This document shows positions 26,801 through 35,800 of a stretch of 64,000 nt of DNA, piece after piece. Each line of letters begins with the position of its first letter. The first letter of the stretch is position 1. Where the stretch lies: contig NC_030683.2 of assembly GCF_000004195.4 (NCBI RefSeq), positions 67,382,764 through 67,446,763 of the forward strand. The letters run 5' to 3'. This DNA is from Xenopus tropicalis. Its lineage: Eukaryota > Chordata > Amphibia > Anura > Pipidae. The notes under the pieces were generated by a model. That model worked only from the letters and a program-made list of their open reading frames with translations, did not search any database and was not told the origin of the DNA. A program made the translations under genes and the position numbers.

Positions 26801-29656
26801 GGACAGAAGGTGAATGGTGATATCAGGCCTAGGCAGGTGAGAGTTTTTATCAGGGCTGGGGAAGAGAGATATGAAGCTCATAAGGAGGCAAGGTGAATGG
26901 TGATTGTTTTTGTGCCTTTATTACTAGAAATGTTTTTATTGTCCCCAGAAGAGCCACCGTTTTCAGGAGACTTGTCGCCTGCTGTAGGGCAGATTTAACA
27001 GTGAGCAGCATATCTTCCCATGTGCCATCACCCTAAAGGGGTAACTTTGCATGACAAATAACTTAGAAGAGTAATTTGGATACAGAATGCAGATTTAGTG
27101 CTGAAAGGAAAATAACGTTAATGACCGAAAAGAGAAAAAAAAACTGTCTAATGGCACATGGGGAAATCTGTGTTCCGTTAGCATAAACCCACAGTGTCTG
27201 AAGAACTTGTCAGAAAAATCAGTCAACACCAAGATGTAAACAAACAAACCCCAAAAAACACAAAATATTAAGGGGTTCTCTACCCAAAACTGTAATGAAA
27301 GAAAATGTCATGTTAAGGGACTTTTCATTCTATATTAAAAAATCTTCTGTGGTTTTAAAGGTATTGAAACAAAAACGTATTTTTCTTTCACTATACAAAA
27401 CAAAATCTGTTGTTGAATAGAGATGCATTAAATACATGTTCTAAATTACAATATACATTTAAAAACAAATAAATAAGGTTGAGGAGACTGCCTCATACAG
27501 ACAAGAGCAAACAAAAGGAATTCTGTGAATGAATTCCAAACTCTTAAAAAAATCCCATTTATACATTTACATCATACCTCCCAACTGTCCCGCTTTACGC
27601 GGGACAGTCCCGATTTTGCCACCCTGTCCCGCTGTCCCGGATAGCTGCAGATCTGTCCCGCTTTTAAAGGTCTCTGCTCCCGTCACACGCACGTCTCCCC
27701 TTAGCGCCGCAGCTTCTGCGCCGCTCACTTCAGTTTTAACATAAAGCCATTCACAGTGCAGCAGCTGCGGCGCTCAAGAGACGTGCGTGTGACGTCATGA
27801 GGAGGAGAAGAAGAGCCCTGGGGCACAGCCGGAGGAAGCTGGTGGTGGTAGGAGCAGGGGGAGCCACAGAAAGCAGGGGAACGCTGGGGAGGACACTGGA
27901 GGAAGGTAAGGGGCAGCTGGAGGATACTGGGGGGAGCTGAAGGATGTTGGGGAGGATGTTGGGGGAGCTGAAGGATATTGGGGAGGATGTTGTGGGAGCT
28001 GAAGGATATTGGGGAGCATGTTGGGGGGAGCTGGAGGATGTTGGGGGAGCTGAAGGATGTTGGGGGAGCTGAAGGATATTGGGGAGGATGTTGGGGGAGC
28101 TGAAGGATATTGGGGAGGATGTTGGGGGGAGCTGGAGGATGTTGGGGCAGCTGAAGGGTGTTGGGGAGGATGTTGGGGCAGCTGAAGGATGTTGGGGAGG
28201 ATGTTGGGGGTAGCTGGAGGATGTTGGGGCAGCTGAAGGATGTTGGGGAGGATGTTGGGGGAGCTGAAGGATGTTGGGGGAGCTGAAGGATATTGGGGAG
28301 GATGTTGGGGGGAGCTGGAGGATGTTGGGGCAGCTGAAAGATGTTGGGGAGGATGTTGGGGGAGCTGAAGGATTTTGGGGAGGATGTTGGGGGAGCTGAA
28401 GGATGTTGGGGAGGATTTTGGGGGAGCTGAAGGATGTTGGGGAAGCTGAAGGATGTTGGGGAGGATGTTGGGGAGCTGAAGGATGTTGGGGAGGATGTTG
28501 GGGGGAGCTGAAGGATGTTGGGGAGGATGTTGGGGGGAGCTGAAGGATGTTGGGGAGGACGCTGGGAGGAGCTGAAGGAAGGTAAGGGGCAGCTGAAGGA
28601 TGTTGGGAAGGACGCTGGGGGGAGCTGAAGGATGTTGGGTGGATGCTGGGGGCAGCTGAAGGATGTTGGGGAGGACCCTGGGAGGAGCTGGAGGAAGGTA
28701 AGGGGCAGCTGAAGGATGTTGTTGGGGAGGACGCTGGGGGGAGCTGAAGGATGTTGGGAGGATGCTGGGGGCAGCTGAAGGATGTTGGGAGGATGCTGGG
28801 GGCAGCTGAAGGATGCTGGGAGGATGCTGGGAGGATGCTGGGGGCAGCTGAAGGATGTTGGGGAGGATGCTGCAGTGGGGAGCAGCCCATAGTAGGGGGA
28901 CACTGTGGGAGGACCAGCAATGTTTTAGGGGGTCCCTGCTCTAGCGCCAATGCAAAACATAACACCTGGCTACCAATGTCTGTCATGAGTTTGTCATTAA
29001 ATACAGGTGCCACAGTGCATAATGAAATCCTTAGGGCCACAATATGTCATAAAATGATTGGAGCCACCGTGTCTGTCTTCTGGTGCACTTTGTGTATGTT
29101 ATGCTTTTCAGGTGTGTTTTTGTAAAATGGGCCTGTTTTGGGGGGCGTGGCCTAAAAAATTTTGCCGCGCTACGCGCAGCAGACATTTTTGTCCCTCCTT
29201 CTGCTTTTCAAATGTTGGGAGGTATGATTTACATATACATACATATATTAGGGTTACCAGATCACGTGACGATTCAGAGATGTCTAGAAAATCCAGTTAG
29301 AAGGGCTGCACTGGTAATTTCATTTAAATGCAGTCAGTGCAGCCCCACAACATACATGTCCCTAATTTAAATGTTTAAGTGATCTGGTGGCAACCCTAAT
29401 ATGTAATATGTCCTACTTGACCAATAAGCTACCTAATAAGCTTCAATCACGTGATCAAAGCGGAGACAAGTCAATTCATTCGCGCAAGGTCACAATCTTT
29501 AATACCTAAAATTCCCTCCACTACTGACTTTCACCCTAACAATCCCTTACGATCTATGCAGGAAGCAATTCGTCTGGAGAACGGCAGCGTCCATTGGCTG
29601 GCAGCGCCTTTCAAACGCCGGGAGAGTACGACTCCTGTTCTGCAGCACAGCGCCAT
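8737..29656 (-). CDS. acad8: acad8, isobutyryl-CoA dehydrogenase, mitochondrial (exons 1-9; 3' end off window)
   Basis: ACAD8 is a mitochondrial matrix flavoprotein that oxidises isobutyryl-CoA to methacrylyl-CoA in valine breakdown, passing electrons to ETF (family knowledge). Nine coding exons on the minus strand join in frame with GT/AG borders and give about 363 residues, against 415 in human. Exon 1 is an Arg-rich, acid-poor mitochondrial presequence. The acyl-CoA dehydrogenase signature around [13 protein letters not shown] is split between exons 4 and 5. Two features are absent: the C-terminal family signature and the catalytic glutamate (in the ILEGSNE region). These belong to the last two exons, which are not recognisable in 1-8736, so the gene runs off the left edge behind an intron of at least 8.7 kb. 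It is divergent from thyn1. Identification rests on near-continuous similarity to the human protein recalled from memory. Confidence 0.96.
8890..12492. other. acad8 intron 8: mostly unrecognised sequence
   Basis: Contains the TTAA MITE at 11272-11627. Elsewhere it is AT-rich with no exon or repeat that I can identify. Confidence 0.6.
11272..11627. mobile_element. TTAA-flanked MITE
   Basis: Left end AGAGATACTGACACCAGAAA and right end TTTTTTCGTGTCAGTATCAC are near-inverted copies. TTAA lies at 11268-11271 and 11628-11631. The termini are somewhat diverged. Confidence 0.65.
12493..12590 (-). CDS. acad8: acad8 exon 8
   Basis: Encodes [20 protein letters not shown] and on to GEPLSHNQ (98 nt). 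It holds the RKQFG motif, whose arginine contacts FAD in this family. Acceptor AAAG, donor GTAGGT. Confidence 0.97.
14794..15723. mobile_element. TTAA-flanked MITE (outer)
   Basis: Ends AGTGGACCTGTCACCC and GGGCGACAGGTCCTCT are inverted, with TTAA at 14790-14793 and 15724-15727. It contains the T2-type MITE 15143-15555. Confidence 0.8.
15143..15555. mobile_element. Kolobok/T2-type foldback MITE (inner)
   Basis: Ends AGGAACAGTAACACCA and TGATGTTACTGTTCCT with TTAA on both sides. Same family and internal palindrome (ATGGGGGCAGCCATTCAA) as 5799-6215. Confidence 0.88.
16069..16204 (-). CDS. acad8: acad8 exon 7
   Basis: Encodes [20 protein letters not shown] and on to LNGGRINI (136 nt), the end of the beta domain and the start of the C-terminal helical domain. 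Acceptor CCCAG, donor GTAAGG. Confidence 0.97.
16205..17810. other. acad8 intron 6: one MITE, otherwise unassigned
   Basis: Apart from the MITE at 16826-17084 I see only AT-rich sequence. A segment at about 17150-17760 has mariner-like wording in minus-strand fragments but no firm motif. Confidence 0.45.
16826..17084. mobile_element. TTAA-flanked MITE
   Basis: AGGACATGTAAACCTTTAAA at the left and AAAGGTTTAAAATTCCT at the right, flanked by TTAA (16822-16825, 17085-17088). Confidence 0.75.
17811..17948 (-). CDS. acad8: acad8 exon 6
   Basis: Encodes 46 residues, [20 protein letters not shown] and on to FGKKEKK, the central beta domain. It is in phase at both ends, with acceptor TATTCAG and donor GTATTG. 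Confidence 0.96.
18030..18106 (-). CDS. acad8: acad8 exon 5
   Basis: Encodes [17 protein letters not shown] and on to ILNGSK (77 nt). It completes the TEPGSGSD flavin/substrate-contact motif of the family. Good acceptor (CTTTCAG) and donor (GTACAG). Confidence 0.95.
18177..18240. mobile_element. Harbinger-MITE end fragment
   Basis: TAAAGCTGGCCACACACAGG resembles the left terminus at 35451 (TAAAGCTGGCCATACATGCA). No matching right end was found nearby. Confidence 0.4.
18325..18967. repeat. Direct tandem duplication, two copies of about 315-328 bp
   Basis: Copy 1 (18325-18639) and copy 2 (18640-18967) both run from CAGGATTAATGCTATG through CTCTAAAAAATGCACTCC to GAGCCACAGTCA. The duplicated unit ends about 35 bases inside the hAT MITE at 18930. 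Copy 2 carries a short insertion (TGCTTATCAC region). Confidence 0.9.
18930..19241. mobile_element. hAT-type MITE with internal tandem repeat
   Basis: Ends CAGGAGTCCCCAACC and GGTTGGGGATCACTG, flanked by the 8-bp duplication CCATAGAT (18922-18929, 19242-19249). Three near-identical copies of a 33-bp unit (GGTTGGGGAGCAACATG start) lie at 19122-19230. Confidence 0.9.
19783..19860. mobile_element. Fragment of the CAGGTATGGGACC repeat family
   Basis: GGGACCCGTTATGCGGAAAC and neighbouring bases match the terminal part of 24367-24689. Similar fragments lie at about 8515-8570, 48556-48660 and 52067-52135. Confidence 0.6.
20254..20363 (-). CDS. acad8: acad8 exon 4
   Basis: Encodes [18 protein letters not shown] and on to ASYCLTEP (110 nt), carrying the first half of the acyl-CoA dehydrogenase signature 1. 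It is separated from exon 3 by an intron of only about 104 bp, the shortest in the gene. Confidence 0.96.
20468..20637 (-). CDS. acad8: acad8 exon 3
   Basis: Encodes [18 protein letters not shown] and on to TTAYMSIHN (170 nt). It includes the GGSGLSRLD stretch of the N-terminal alpha domain. Flanked by CTGTAG and GTAAG. Confidence 0.96.
20638..23695. other. acad8 intron 2: scattered repeat fragments
   Basis: An AGGAGAAGGAAAGG-type MITE end with a poly-G run lies at 21611-21652. An approximate 80-bp tandem pair lies at 22042-22185. A GTTCGG-rich repeat of the ATGCACCGAA family lies at about 23195-23510. Nothing coding. Confidence 0.5.
23195..23510. mobile_element. Partial GATGCACCGAA-type repeat
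   Basis: Contains GGCCGAACCAAATCCGAATT, and GGGTTCGGTGCATTCCTAA at its right edge. These belong to a common Xenopus repeat that starts TAGGGATGCACCGAA. A short start of the same repeat is at about 32609-32650. Confidence 0.55.
23696..23796 (-). CDS. acad8: acad8 exon 2
   Basis: Encodes [20 protein letters not shown] and on to ALWDEK, the N-terminal helical start of the acyl-CoA dehydrogenase fold. Acceptor CCAG, donor GTAGGTG, 101 nt; it restores phase 0 after the 106-nt exon 1. Confidence 0.96.
24367..24689. mobile_element. CAGGTATRGGACC-type MITE
   Basis: Starts CAGGTATAGGACCCGTTATC and ends GGATAAGGGATCCCATACATG, with inverted termini and an ATAACGGGT/ACCCGTTAT subterminal match. This is a hAT-like Xenopus repeat. 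A clean 8-bp duplication is not visible because another hairpin abuts its right end. Confidence 0.7.
24691..24912. mobile_element. Hairpin MITE
   Basis: Inverted repeat: ACTATCTTATCTGAAGATAA at the left pairs with the right edge (CTTATCTTCAGACAAGATAG). The TTCCACAGGCAACA and TGTTGGCTGTGGAA arms also pair. Most of the element can fold on itself. Confidence 0.7.
25551..25877. mobile_element. Harbinger-type foldback MITE
   Basis: Ends GGGCTCTGGCACATGGGGAG and CCCGTGTGCCAGAGCCC, flanked by TTA (25548-25550, 25878-25880). Internal CGCGGGCGACTAATCTCC boxes occur in both orientations. CpG-rich against an AT-rich background. Confidence 0.8.
26117..26427. mobile_element. hAT-type MITE
   Basis: Ends CAGGGCTGTGGAGTCGG and CCGACTCCACAGCCCTG, a perfect 17-bp inversion, with exact 8-bp duplication GTTATTTC (26109-26116, 26428-26435). 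Confidence 0.93.
26731..26902. repeat. Tandem pair of about 85-bp units
   Basis: Two copies of ATATCAGGCCTAGGCAGGTG, then TTTTATCAG-GCTGGGG, ending GGTGAATGGTGAT, with about 85% identity by eye. Confidence 0.75.
27573..29226. mobile_element. hAT-like element (1.65 kb) filled by a G-rich minisatellite
   Basis: Ends CATACCTCCCAACTGTCC and AATGTTGGGAGGTATG, with an exact 8-bp duplication ATTTACAT (27565-27572, 29227-29234). No transposase. The core (about 27890-28890) is a minisatellite. It ends about 320 bases before acad8 exon 1. Confidence 0.88.
27890..28890. repeat. G-rich minisatellite, GGAGCTGAAGGATGTTGGGG-type unit
   Basis: About 1 kb of higher-order repeats made of GGAGCTGAAGGATGTTGGGG and AGGATGTTGGGG modules, with GCAGCTGAAG variants. 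Strand asymmetry is extreme: G-rich on plus, C-rich on minus. The minus-strand open frames of 392 and 429 codons (Pro/Ser/Gln/His-rich) are products of the repeat, not genes. Confidence 0.92.
29252..29397. mobile_element. Short TIR MITE
   Basis: GGGTTACCAGATCAC at the left and GTGATCTGGTGGCAACCC at the right are inverted and flanked by TA, with ATAT/AATAT context. GGGCTGCACTG and CAGTGCAGCCC inside also pair. Confidence 0.7.
29551..29656 (-). CDS. acad8: acad8 coding exon 1 (mitochondrial presequence)
   Basis: Begins with ATG (complement of 29654-29656) and encodes 35 residues, [14 protein letters not shown] onward, ending in SCID plus one base before a GTAAGG donor. The SCID end matches the human exon 1/2 junction, and C plus CT of exon 2 completes a proline codon as in human SCIDPS. 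It is Arg/Leu/Ser-rich with no acidic residue until the end, as expected of a matrix-targeting peptide. Confidence 0.9.
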
Positions 29657-29830
29657 GTTTAGACGCCCACAGAGCGATGCAGTGCGGGAGATGTAGTTCT
29701 ACGTTAATCTCAATCCCTTAAGGAAGCGGAAGTGAAAAACTACAACTCCCTTCGGTACAAGTGCGTGTGGAGTTCTAAAGGAACACTTTCCTCTCAGCCG
29801 GGGAGGCAAATGATTGGCTCTTCGTAGGGG
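29657..29830. promoter_or_regulatory. acad8/thyn1 bidirectional promoter
   Basis: The short interval upstream of the acad8 ATG faces the thyn1 transcription unit. Visible sites: an ACTACATCTCCC motif on the minus strand at 29686-29697 and ACTACAACTCCC on the plus strand at 29739-29750, both fitting the ZNF143/STAF-type ACTACAnnnCCC consensus. An ETS/GABP-like GCGGAAGTG lies at 29726-29734. CCAAT boxes lie at about 29590 (in acad8 exon 1) and 29811, both as ATTGG. No TATA box is placed sensibly for acad8. The thyn1 first, non-coding exon must lie in or just right of this block but its donor cannot be fixed. Confidence 0.7.
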
Positions 29831-32823
29831 GAACGTCTTAAAGACACCGTAATATTTATATAACGTTGTACCTCCGTGTGGTCTTTAACTGGTCAAATTT
29901 TAAAGAGGTGTTCTTGCGTTTGATTATTGGTAACATGTATTTTTATTCTTCTGTTTATATTGATTTGTTTACTTAAAGAGCCCCATGACATTTCCAGTCC
30001 TGTTTGTACACGACTGCAATTAATTTTATGTAACTACATATAGTTTAAGTGCATTCTGTTGGACACTTGCTCCAATACCCTGTTATAGGCAATGTGTTTT
30101 CAATTCATACAAAAGGAAGGCAGGCCAGGTTCTGATAGCCAATTGCAACTACTGCACACTTAACAAATCTACTTTAGCTGTATGATTATCACTCTGAGTT
30201 TTCAGCCATAAACAAATTATTTTGGTCTGTAAAAGCTAAAGCTTCTTAGATGTAGCTTCTTCTTCCTGAGTCTTTTTGGTGCCCAGAATCCAAACTGTGT
30301 TAATACTTTGTTAGGTTTAAGGGGTAGTTTGCCTTTAAATTGACTTTATTTAACTTTTAAATGTAACTTTTAACTTTATGTAAATGTGAGCATTTGTATT
30401 TTGAGACTGCAGCTGGCCTTCTTTTTTTTATTTTTTGTGGATTTGGAATTTTGTGGATTTGGATTTTTGTTTACCAACGCTACAGTTTGGGATTCCGGAA
30501 GCTATCTGATTGCTAGGCTTTAATTCTCCCTAGCGACCAGGCATTGGGTTTTAATGAGAGACTGCTTAAATAGAAACAATTGTAACCCCTAGCTTGACTA
30601 TGAAATAGTATGCTAGTATGGTCTAGAGCAGTGCTGTCCAACTGGCGGCCCGCGACCCCCCTCTGTGTGGCCCCCCACCTGTCTGGCTGCTTTGATAGTT
30701 TACCTTTGTGTAAGCTTTAAATGGTATCAGTACTGGCCCCCTGCATGGTTAACACCTCAGATTCAGGCTGTAAACCCCCTGTATTGTTTAAAATTGTAAT
30801 CCCCTGTGTTGTTCACACCTTTTAATCCCTACATTGTTCACCCCCTGCATTGTTCACACCTCAGGCTCAGATGACTCAGACTGTAATCACCCACATTGTT
30901 CCCCTGTTCACACCTCAGACAGACTGTAGGAGCAGTAGAAACCCAAAAATAAACCCTGCACACTATAACAAGAATATATACTGAGGTGGTACTGCAATTA
31001 AAAAGTTTTTTTAATAGTTATTGTGCAAACTGTAGGAGCAGTGCCAGCATTGTGTCACTGTAGGCTGCCTGTGTGTGCCGTACACTGCCTTCCCTACCCT
31101 GCCTGTGTGTGCCATACTCTGCCTGCCCTATGCTGCCTGTGTGTGCCATACACACAGGCAGGGTAGGGAAAGCAGAGTATGGCACACACAGGCAGGGTAG
31201 GGAAGGCAGAGTATGGCACACACAGGCAGGGTAGGGAAGGCAGAGTATGGCACACACAGGCAGGGTAGGGAAGGCAGAGTATGGCGCACACACAGGCAGG
31301 GTAGGGAAGGCAGAGTATGGCAGGTTTTGCTGTACTACCACCATTAATATGGCTATGGTCATGCGATAACATGGATGTGGTTTCAAGTGGGTGTGGTTTT
31401 AAAATGGGGAGTGGTCAAAACTAGCTTCCATTATCGGCCTTCCACCAAGGAGGCCAGAAAAATTCCGGCCCTCTGTGCCACAGAAGTTGGACAGCACTGG
31501 TCTAGAGCATGAGGTACATGTGACTCTCTTACAGGATGGGCCTTCGCTATATGGAAGAGACCATGGGTCCCTACACAATGAAAAAGAATCACAATAAAAT
31601 TGTAGCTTTTTTTGGCTGACGGGATTAGTGACGGGTAAATACCCTTCCTATAAAAAAAAGTGTGCTTACAGGTCAGACTCTCAATAAAGACTTGTCTGCA
31701 AATCAGAATGTACCACATGTACAGAATATACAACTTATATGTGCCCGAAGCACAACTCAAATGTGCCAGAAGCGAGTTCTATATTATTCTTGCACAGCAG
31801 AAAAAGCAAAACTGCTTTTCTTACATGCTCAATAGCAGTTTTTTTTTTGTTTTTCTTTGCGTGTCTGAAATATCTTATTTCCATCTATGAACATCTTATT
31901 CATGTTGTGAGTCCATTAATGAATGGTATGAGGAATATTGAGCTGTGTCTGACGTAACTATATAGTCCAAGAGAACTTTTTAGTCCACCAGAAGGTTTTA
32001 CTTTTAGAATTCTCTTTTGTGTTCTTACAAATGCATCTGACTTGCATCTATTAAATTGCATGCTAACATGATTTTTAGCAATGTGACCATTTCCATACTG
32101 CTAATATTACTGAACAATCCATCCCTTGGTTGGTATCTCCACCAATGCAAAAACATGAACACAGCTTGTTTATATGTTAACAATATGGATGTAGCACATT
32201 GGCACCCCGTTAGCATATTGAATTCAGTCAATCTCCTTAGACTTACCTGTCATCAACCCTACAAATGTTCAATATGTGGCCGGCATAAAACTGAGTGACT
32301 GGGGCTCATGACAAGGGGATCATGAATAGTACTGCTGGCTGTGAGAAATGTTACAACTATAAATATTTCCTTAGTTTCCCTTTAGGACTCATAAGGCTGC
32401 TGTCCATGGCTAGCAGTAAGGGTCCCTACACACCAGCAATTACAACTGCGGATTTGTGCCAAGACTTTTTTGTGTAATTGCAATTGTAAGAACCTGTGCA
32501 ACAATAAAAATAACATGGTAAATGTTTGGAGGCCTGGATTTGGCCAGCCCTATAATATATATATCAAGAGGGTGTGCCCACACTCATCTGTTGCGGTGCT
32601 GGTCCTTTCTAGGGATGCACCGAACCCAGTTTTTCAGGGTCGGCTGTCATTATGCTGTTTTAAAAATACACGTTTTTTTTCACAAGAGAACTCGGTGTTG
32701 CTGGTCATTTCTACAGTGTGTGTGTATATATATATATATATGAAAATCTTTTTTTCACAATTATAGATACACTTTGAAATATCAGCACAGGTCTTTAGCT
32801 TTTTTTTTTAATATATATTTTAG
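29831..32823. other. thyn1 intron 1 and unplaced exon 1
   Basis: Should contain the thyn1 non-coding first exon near 29.8-29.95 kb, but the donor is uncertain. Also present: a degraded TTAA MITE (about 30310-30600), the hAT element 30629-31499, and the start of a GATGCACCGAA repeat at 32609. The rest is unassigned AT-rich sequence. Confidence 0.5.
30629..31499. mobile_element. hAT-type element, same family as 3395-7428
   Basis: Perfect terminal inversion CAGTGCTGTCCAACT...AGTTGGACAGCACTG with 8-bp duplication GTCTAGAG (30621-30628, 31500-31507). Its right part is the reverse complement of the left part of the 3395 element. A 34-bp-unit minisatellite (GGCAGAGTATGGCACACACA type) occupies about 31060-31325. 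Confidence 0.92.
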
Positions 32824-32838
32824 ATAAAATTGCTAATC

Positions 32839-32881
32839 ATGAGGCAGACTAAACGGAAGCGGGGAACTTCTCCTGTCTTGG
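32839..32881 (+). CDS. thyn1: thyn1 coding exon with start codon
   Basis: The exon opens at 32824 after a polypyrimidine/TTTTAG acceptor. The ATG at 32839 starts MRQTKRKRGTSPVL and the exon ends one base later at a GTAAGT donor. It aligns with human MSRPRKRLAGTSG. Confidence 0.9.
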
Positions 32882-35800
32882 GTAAGTGCAAAGCAAATAT
32901 ACTCTTTTTGGGACTTTTTAAATTAGATAAACATCTGGGCAGAGTCCTGTATTTAAGTATCGCGCTTATTTAAGGGCAAATAATAGATAAATGTATATAA
33001 TATATAATAACCTTTTATTAAAGCTAGATGCAAGTCACGCAAAACATCCAAAAGTAATTCGCAATATGTAATATTCAAAAAAGTGAAAATATGATGTAAA
33101 AAGGTCCTTTAAAAGGCATTGGGGAAATTCACAAAAATGGTAAAGGAAAATGTCACACAAAATTGTCATTTGTGTACTTATTCACAGATCAATTTTCCAG
33201 CATTTTTCTGCCATGAATTTTTAAAGACATTTCTACGCCAAAATATATCTGGAAAAAAGTTGATAGGTTGATTTAGCTTAAAGAAATTTTTTTGGCACAC
33301 AAACCACATTTAAACAGCGCAATAATGACAGTTTTTGTATACCACACTTTTTAAAATTTACCAGCATTACAACAAATCCATAAAACTATAAGATAACTTC
33401 TGTAAATTTGCCAACTGACACTTTGAGAACTGTCCACTTACTGACTTTGAATCCCCCATAGTGTCACAACAGAATTACCTTCTTTAATGTAATAGCTTTA
33501 TTAATGTTTTGCTATTTTGTTCATATTTCATATATTTATATAGTTTAGAAGTTGCATGCATGTTTGCCTCTGCTCCTTATGTATTTCACTCTTATTTTAA
33601 AATCAGCCAGAGGCATTCCAAGCAGCAGCATACAAATATTAGTGAGCCATTCAGATATACAATATGTGATCCTATCTAGTATAAATAAATTTGAAGCAAC
33701 TGGACTTGTTTAGTAATCATTGAAGACGTTTCACTACTCATCCGAGCAGCTTCTTCAGTTCAACTGACTGGTATGGGAAGTCCTCAGCATATATACTCTT
33801 CCACTAATCCAATCACAATGGCACTATGTAACTCTTCAGAAAGGTGACATCTGAAACTCACAGAGGTGTGAATGCTGTGGAGTTACTTTGAAAGGATTAC
33901 CCAAGTATCATGCAACTTAACAGAGGCGGGGGACTTCGACACCATCTGTCTGCTACATACAATGCTGTTCTAACATCTGTACCCCGGCAGTTTCAGAACT
34001 CTTCACACATCCATTCATGCAACTCTAACAAGTAACACCTGTTTGAAGAGTTGCATGATACTTGGGTAATCCTTTCAAAGTAACTCCACAGCATTCACAC
34101 CTCTGTGAGTTTCAGATGTCACCTTTCTGAAGAGTTACATAGTGCCATTGTGATTGGATTAGTGGAAGAGTAAATATGCTGAGGACTTCCCATACCAGTC
34201 AGTTGAACTGAAGAAGCTGCTCGGATGAGTAGTGAAACGTCTTCAATGATTACTAAACAAGTCCAGTTGCTTCAAATTTATTTATACTAGATATACCATG
34301 ACCTGGATGAATGAAAATCTTCATAGACATAAATATGTGATCCTATTTCCTACTTTGTCTTGTAGGACAGTGGCTCTTTTGAGTGCATACACACAATGTG
34401 ATGATAGGCAGACCTTGGTGCCAATCAGCTCACTCGAGGTCCACCTGTTACAGCTCTGCGTGCAATCATAAAGGCAGTTTACATTTAGTTCTATCAGAAG
34501 CAGTTACAGACAGACAAAGGTTCTTTGATTGCCGCTGTCCCCAGCAGACAGCAGCGGTGATCAAAACACTGTGTGCCATTAGCTTAGTGCAGCAATTGTT
34601 ATGATGTTGAAGTAAGCAGGTGAAAACATCTGTTGGCCAAGGCTATTTGAGCTCTGTATTGGCCCAGTACTGTGACCCATGATCCTCTCAGCCCTCTACA
34701 GCCTACCGTTTGGGTAGCCAAATTGGGCAAAGATGGTCTTGTTTGGGAACCTTTTCTATGAACAGCCATCTTCAGTCATTCTATCATTGTTTTATTTCCT
34801 ACACAGAAGAACCAAAGGAGGTTACTGAAGGTGCAGAACAAGACCGTAAAAGCATCACCAAGCATAAAAAACATAAAGCTGTAAAGGCTAACCCAAGAGA
34901 GAAGAAACCCCAAGAAGAGTACAAATGTTGGCTGATGAAATCAGAGCCAGAGACCAGAATAGAAAAAGGACTGGATATGAAGGTAAGTGGACATCAATAA
35001 GAATTTATTTAAAAAAAAAAAAGTAAGTAAGAAAAGATGCTAAGAAGGGCAAGCACGGTCCATGTATTATGATGGATGGCCATCCTTTTAGCTGACATAA
35101 AGACAAGACAGACAAAGACAATGTATAATACTCCATGAGCTCCAGACTTATGCCTAAAAATCATGCCATTATTTCATACTACTACTCTAGACATAAAATA
35201 ACCCATTCAGTTCTCTGTAAAAACCCATGGTATTTTATGCTGATTTTCATTTATTTATGTAAAGATGTTTGTATTCAAAACCAGCTGTATTATTGTTTGC
35301 AATAATTGCGTTTACATTGCTGAATGCTTTAGAATCTGCTTTCCCTATACAAATTTAGCACATCTTTAAATATTTATCATATCTCATTCAAACTGATAAC
35401 ATTATTTTATTGTATTGTAACACCAAGGTACGCATGTTTTTTTGGCCTAAAGCTGGCCATACATGCACAGATATAATCGTACGAATGGTGGTTTCGTACG
35501 ATGTTCGTCCGACTTTCGTCCCGATAATTGTTGTACCATGACGATTGGTCGTTTAGTCGATCGGTCAGGTTAAAAAATTTCTGTCAGATGACGATAAAAT
35601 CTGTGCATTTATTTTGTATCGGATGATAACTTGGACGACCCATGACGTATGTTTGCCCTGATAACCTATGACATGTATTGAAAATTGTGCGCGCGTAGAA
35701 ACGTACGTACGTTATACATACGTACGCGGACCTTTGCCAACCCTGTATTTCTTGCTACCTAAATTACCCTATTTCTATATTATTGGACTAGCTAACAATG

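Larger units (their letters stand above)
23797..29550. other. acad8 intron 1: dense MITEs
   Basis: Holds the elements at 24367-24689, 24691-24912, 25551-25877, 26117-26427, 27573-29226 and 29252-29397, and an 85-bp tandem pair at 26731-26902. The remaining gaps show no recognisable exon. Confidence 0.7.

Noticed and set aside
27725..29040. Two long minus-strand open frames (392 and 429 codons), Pro/Ser/Gln/His-rich
   Set aside because: They are overlapping readings of the G-rich minisatellite in different frames with no domain and no unique sequence; stop-free length comes from the repeat.
31018..31386. 122-codon minus-strand frame with repeated LPVCAPYSAF-like units
   Set aside because: Same minisatellite family inside the hAT at 30629-31499.
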